Assembly: GCA_048013815.1 (NCBI GenBank)
Contig: CM106585.1
Location: 10,044,001-10,108,000 of the forward strand
Direction: 5' to 3'
Length of the DNA stretch: 64,000 bases
DNA from: Setoptus koraiensis
Lineage: Eukaryota > Arthropoda
The translations under genes and the position numbers were made by a program. Of this stretch, positions 60,075 to 64,000 are shown in pieces. Below the pieces are notes generated by a model. The model worked only from the letters and a program-made list of their open reading frames with translations. It made no database searches and was not told where the DNA came from. Position 1 is the first letter of the stretch. Every line of letters begins with the position of its first letter.

Positions 60075-62625
60075 CTACCAGACGGAACACTTCTTTCGGG
60101 GGTTCATGGGCGAGCCTACGGGACACTTGAACGTCTCAGAGAACTCGTTCAAATTAGACAGCGGACCTATGATTCGGAATTTGGCCGGACTGTGCACGCC
60201 CGAGTTGACGCGCAATTTCAGCACCTCGGGCCGGAACTTGCCGCACCAGATATTGGCCGCGCTCACCCAAAACAGTTGCCGGGGCGACATGTTAATGCCG
60301 GGCAGCCGGCCCTCCGGCCCGTGATCTTTGACCCACTGATTGTACGCCCTGAAGGCCTCCTTCACGCCCCCGTTGTCGGCAATGTTCTCGCCCTGCGTGT
60401 TGAGTCCGTTCACTTTAAGCCCGTTCTCGGGCACCGTATAATTTGAATATTGCTCAATGATGCACTGGGCCCGTTCCTTGAAGCGTTCGTCCGTTTTGGG
60501 TTTCCACCAGTTCCGGTTGTTGCCCTCCATGTCGAATTGGCGACCCCTGTCGTCGAAGCCGTGCGTTATCTCGTGGCCAATAATGAAGCCAATGGCGCCA
60601 TAATTCAAATAGTTGGGCCGTTCCGCGTTAAAGAAGGCGCCCTGCAGTATGCCCGCCGGAAACTCAATGCTGTTCTCGAGCGAGTTATAAAAGGCGTTCA
60701 CAATGGCCGTACGGGCGTGCTTTTTCCAGTCGCCCCGTTCGTTGGGTTTGCGCAACAGCGCAAAGGCGTAATCCGTGGACCAGATGCGCAACGAGCGGAT
60801 ATTCTCGAAATAGTTGTCGTCGCGCAATTGCAAATTTGCATACAGATCCTCAATAAGCGCATCGTTCAATATCTCGTCCGGGTACCCGATGTAGGGCGTG
60901 ATGGCGAGCGCCTTGCGCTTGGCCTCGCGGCGCGTGTCCTCGTCCATCCAGTCTACCTCGGACAAGATCTTGAGGAACTCCTTGCGGATGTAACCGACCA
61001 TCTCGAGTGCGGCCGCCTTGGACTCGGTGCGGAAATGGTTTTTCACGTACATGGCGGACAGCGCGGTGCCCAGCGTGCCCGACAGCGTGCCCAGGCACTG
61101 TTCCCAGCGCGGTTCTTCGCGCTGCCGGCCCGTAGTGACGCTCGAGTAGCTGCGTGCCAGCTCGCGCCATCTCTTGCCCAGCAGCGACATGGACTGGCGC
61201 ACCACGCGCCATATCATGTAATTGGCCAGCAGGCGGGCCTCGGTCCGTTGCAACAGCTCGTCCAGTTGCCGCAAAAACTGGGGCACCTTCACGATGACGT
61301 CCTCGTCGGGATAAATGTGCTCCTTGAGCAGGTTGTCGAGGAACCGGTCCCAGCCGATGTGCGGCGCCAGCGTGTACAGGTCGGACACCTTCATCTTGTT
61401 GTACAGCCGGGTGACGTTCCGGCGCTGCTCGCGGGGCATGGACATCTGCGTTTTTCGGCGGAAACGGGACGGTCGGTGCGGCGCAAACGGGACAGTCGGT
61501 GCGGCGCAAACGGGTTAGTCAGTGTTATGTTATAAGGGCGAGGGTTATGGTTGGTTATCGCACCGGAAGTGAGCGACCTACCTTGGCGAGCTGCGTCTCA
61601 AAGTTGAGCACGTCCATGAGCTGCGTCTTGGCCTGTTGCCGGTCCGCGCCCAGCATGACGGCGCTGTCCACCATGAGCTCGTAATAGGCGCGCACCGTCG
61701 AGTCGTTGAGCCCCTTCAGGAAGTAGGTGCGGTCGGGCAGCCCGAGCGACGTTTGGTCCAGATCGATGACAAAGCGCGTGTTGTTGCGCACGTCCGGCAC
61801 CACGGACAAATCAATGATGATGTCGTGACTGAAGCCGCGCTGCCGGAACTTGCTAATGGTATCTATCCAGTCGAAGCCGTTGTCATGGTTGTCGTGCCAG
61901 CCGCTAGAGGCGCCCACCACGGGCCAGCCGCCAAATTGGCGCAACACCTGAAGGAGGGGCTCGTCGCCGGCCGACTCTATTTGGGTGAGATTGGTGCAAC
62001 TCTTGTAGATGTTTCGCATTTGTTGCACGATAGGGGGATCCTGTTCAATTCGTTTGCGTTCCACTAAGAAGCGCAACTTGACATTTAGGTCGTCCTGATT
62101 TTGCGAGAACACCGACAGGGCGGTCTTGTCGTCGGGTATCAGCTGTTGCTCTATCCAACCGCCGCAGGCGAACTGATAAAAGTCGTCGCAGGGATTTGTG
62201 TTGAGATCTAAATTGTTCAATATTTGCGCTGCCGATTTTACACAAGCGGGCGTCAAACATACGTCCTCGTGCTGATTTGAGGCCACCAGCCAGGGCGACA
62301 GCTCGTTGTTGCCGGCGTCGCTAGCGCCACCTCTGCTAGAATCGTGGCGCCCGTACGAGGCCTCCAAGAAGTCACTAGATTCCGAGTTCATGTCCTGAGA
62401 TACGCCGGCCAATGCCGATCTAGTGCCGTTGTTGTTGCTTAGCCAGGCCTGGTGGTGACCCCTGGCGGTCAGGTAACCGTGCCGGTTGTTGTGTCGTTGA
62501 CTAGCCGACGCTGGACCATGCTGCGACGCAGAACAGGTGATCAGAACAATGACGGATATGAGAGCTATGCAAATGAATATTGTCATGGCCACTATGGCGC
62601 ACAGTGACTTTTCCATGTGCGTCAT
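60075..62625 (-). CDS. Neprilysin/ECE-like M13 zinc metallopeptidase, type II membrane protein
   Basis: Two exons are visible: 62625-61582 (from the first ATG) and 61445-60075, joined across a 136-bp phase-0 intron; 804 aa. An uncleaved signal anchor lies at about 8-32 (AIVAMTIFICIALISVIVLI), then a short stalk and the M13 N-terminal domain (NPCDDFYQFACGGW, LPDRTYFL). The catalytic domain has VNAFYN, FPAGILQ, the zinc site HEITH (639-643) and GENIADNGG with the third ligand Glu701 and Asp705. It ends with CSVW, the usual C-x-x-W terminus. Length and motifs are normal for an active ectopeptidase that cuts small peptides outside the cell. Homology to W-A-x-x-T-x-x-E-K-x-L just before the anchor in relatives suggests that coding continues upstream of this ATG (frame open to 62676), so the true start is probably in another exon. 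Confidence 0.94.
61446..61581 (-). other. Phase-0 intron of the peptidase with internal 22-bp repeats
   Basis: GTAGGT donor and CGCAG acceptor. About 60 of its 136 bp are two and a half copies of a 22-bp unit (GTGCGGCGCAAACGGGAC plus AGTCG) at 61457-61517, so its length is probably polymorphic. Confidence 0.85.
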
Positions 62626-62692
62626 CTTTGCCCACAAGCTAGGCTTCTGTTTGCTGTCGCTGGCACTGCGTCGTGATCAATTATTGCGTGAT

Positions 62693-62813
62693 TCGTTGCG
62701 TGATTTATGGCGTGATTTGTTGCGCGGTTTGTTGCGCGGTTTGTTGCGCGGTTTGTTGCGCGGTTTGTTGCGCGGTTTGTTGCGTGATTGGTTGCGTGAT
62801 TGGTTGCGCAACG
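62693..62813 (+). repeat. 12-bp minisatellite
   Basis: About nine units of GTTGCGCGGTTT or GTTGCGTGATTT. Confidence 0.85.
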
Positions 62814-63014
62814 GTTCAGGTTGAGGTGATGTTCATGGGTGATGGTAGACAAACAATGGGTAACAATGGGATGGGACAGACATGTTAGTAATCGATTAGT
62901 CACCTGTGCTCAGATTCAAGTTACTTTTTACACAAGATTGTTTGGCGCCCATCAATGCCTTTTATAAACAGCTTAAACAGCAAATGGCGCCCGATGCGGC
63001 CGCGCGATCGAGCG

Positions 63015-63090
63015 ATTAATTAATTAATTGATGGCTCAATTAATTAATTAATCACTTAACTAATTAATCAATTAATTGATTAATTAATTT
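63015..63090. repeat. TTAATTAA-rich near-palindromic block
   Basis: Repeated TTAATTAA/ATCAATTAAT units, largely self-complementary across the block. It is rich in homeodomain core sites (TAATTA). Confidence 0.75.
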
Positions 63091-63097
63091 GACTTTA

Positions 63098-64000
63098 TCA
63101 AGTTAAAATTGTGCCCAACCTAGTGTTTGTGTGGTGCCGTTGTTGTTGCTGTTGTTGTTGTTGTTGAGTATGCTGATGATGATGATGATGCAATAGTGAT
63201 GCCGGCCTGTCTGGGTCAGTGTCGTGCAACAAACAAAAGGGCCGCTTGCTAGTGATCTGATTAGTGTATGCTGTGCTGTTGGCTTGCAGTTGACAATTGT
63301 TGTTGTTCACCTGTGCTGATTGGTGCTGGCAACAATGCTGGCGACTATTGCCTATGTTGTGACTATTTAACACATTACGTAATATGAGTTGTGCACTGTT
63401 GTCGCAACACGACAATTTGTCTGGCCCGGTGAGCAGCGCCGACCCTGTGCCGCCGGCCCCACGACCGCCACTGCCAATGACACTCGATTGGGCGCTCGGT
63501 GAGCCGGCGCCGATTGAACAGACACAATGGCAACTACACTTGTCACTGTTGTTGTCGTTGTTGTCGTTGTTGTCGTTGCTGTCGCTGTTGTCGTTGTTGT
63601 CGTTGTTGTCGTTGTTGTCGTTGTTGTTGTTGTCGTTGTTGTCGTTGTTGCTGTAGTTGTTGGTGCCGCCGGACAGGTCGCAGTTAATTAATAGTTGCTC
63701 ATTAGACGAGTTCGCTTCGGTTTGTTGCTTCAATGTGAGCGCCGCATTTATCGCGCTGTCATAATGATCGACGCAATCATTAGCGCCACCGTTTGCCCGC
63801 ACCGGCACCAATAACAATCTGGGCTGTTTTATCAAGCTTGAGCTCGCAATTATTGAATGAGCAAATTCATCTTGGTCGCACTGCCGCTCGCCGGCCACTT
63901 TCATTGGACACTTGAATGAGCTCAAATTTGTTGTTGCTGTTGCTGTTGCCGTTCTTTTAATGGCAGCTTGTTGCATCATGTTTGCATGCACTTTCATCAT
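63098..64000 (-). CDS. Partial open frame, N- and H-rich; possible 5' exon of the peptidase gene
   Basis: The frame runs 300 codons from the window edge to a stop at 63098, with no domain. It has a hydrophilic start, a long Asn/Asp repeat from GTT/GTC repeats (63540-63655), clustered cysteines (CSCHCVCS), an H-run and a Q-run. Outside the repeats the composition looks coding (SFKCPMKVAGERQCDQDEF, DHYDSAINAALTLK). Donors in usable phase exist: CAG|GTGAAC near 63316 (phase 0, fits an acceptor before 62646) and CTAG|GTTGGG near 63120 (phase 2, fits acceptors before 62665 or 62638). If joined, it would be the cytoplasmic tail of the M13 peptidase. It could also belong to another gene extending beyond the window. 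Confidence 0.42.
   Translation of the reverse strand: MMKVHANMMQQAAIKRTATATATTNLSSFKCPMKVAGERQCDQDEFAHSIIASSSLIKQPRLLLVPVRANGGANDCVDHYDSAINAALTLKQQTEANSSNEQLLINCDLSGGTNNYSNNDNNDNNNNDNNDNNDNNDNSDSNDNNDNNDNNSDKCSCHCVCSIGAGSPSAQSSVIGSGGRGAGGTGSALLTGPDKLSCCDNSAQLILRNVLNSHNIGNSRQHCCQHQSAQVNNNNCQLQANSTAYTNQITSKRPFCLLHDTDPDRPASLLHHHHHQHTQQQQQQQQQRHHTNTRLGTILT

Larger units (their letters stand above)
62638..63097. other. Region upstream of the peptidase anchor exon
   Basis: The peptidase frame stays open to 62676. Possible acceptors on the - strand lie before 62665, 62646 and 62638. It contains a 12-bp minisatellite (62693-62813) and a TTAATTAA-rich block (63015-63090). It is either the promoter or an intron. 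Confidence 0.45.

Noticed and set aside
60450-61535. 361-codon open frame on the + strand opposite the peptidase
   Set aside because: It is the antisense shadow of a GC-rich exon whose - strand encodes clear M13 motifs.

Overview
This is a eukaryotic, animal-type window. It has spliced genes with GT-AG introns, a MECOM/PRDM16/Hamlet-type zinc-finger gene, a chitinase with a chitin-binding domain, a neprilysin-like M13 peptidase and metazoan 5S rRNA genes. The chitinase and the Hamlet-type transcription factor point to an arthropod. A mite or other chelicerate is my best guess, but the sequence alone does not prove it. Host DNA outside one island is full of CAA/CAG and TTG/CTG runs, minisatellites with 9-27 bp units, and long perfect hairpins.

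Layout. 1-36,513 is almost entirely non-coding. It holds one candidate coding exon (2746-3074, +) whose splice phase fits the next certain exon 33.4 kb away, so most of this stretch may be a giant 5' intron and regulatory domain of the Hamlet-type gene. 36,514-44,345 (+) carries the main body of that gene in three exons: an N-terminal cluster of five fingers, CtBP-binding motifs and a C-terminal cluster of three fingers. A pair of alternative acceptors before the middle exon would decide between a short and a full-length protein. 44,346-45,640 is its 3' UTR and intergenic DNA.

45.4-55.0 kb is an AT-richer island nearly free of CAA/TTG repeats. It holds five 5S rRNA genes that look identical, in both orientations. 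It also holds three members of an unrecognised, intronless, six-cysteine secreted-protein family (one cut short) and a five-exon chitinase. The 5S genes bracket the family members as inverted flanks, and every family member has a 5S gene facing its 3' end. Two copies are in tandem with a 718 bp repeat length, so the island looks like scattered 5S rDNA repeats mixed with a locally expanding secreted-protein family.

55.0-56.2 kb (-) is a glutamine-rich secreted protein of unknown function. 56.2-60.0 kb is non-coding. 60.1-62.6 kb (-) is an M13 metallopeptidase (two exons visible, catalytic residues present). Its cytoplasmic tail is probably encoded further upstream, possibly by the asparagine- and histidine-rich open frame at 63,098-64,000 (-) that runs off the window.

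The most unusual points are the 5S-bounded cassettes with the unknown secreted family, the chitinase whose active-site motif reads DGLDLNWE and which has a linker of C-x-C pairs, the acceptor switch in the Hamlet-type gene, and several long perfect hairpins in the 36 kb upstream region. No retroelement, DNA transposon, tRNA gene or CRISPR array was recognised.
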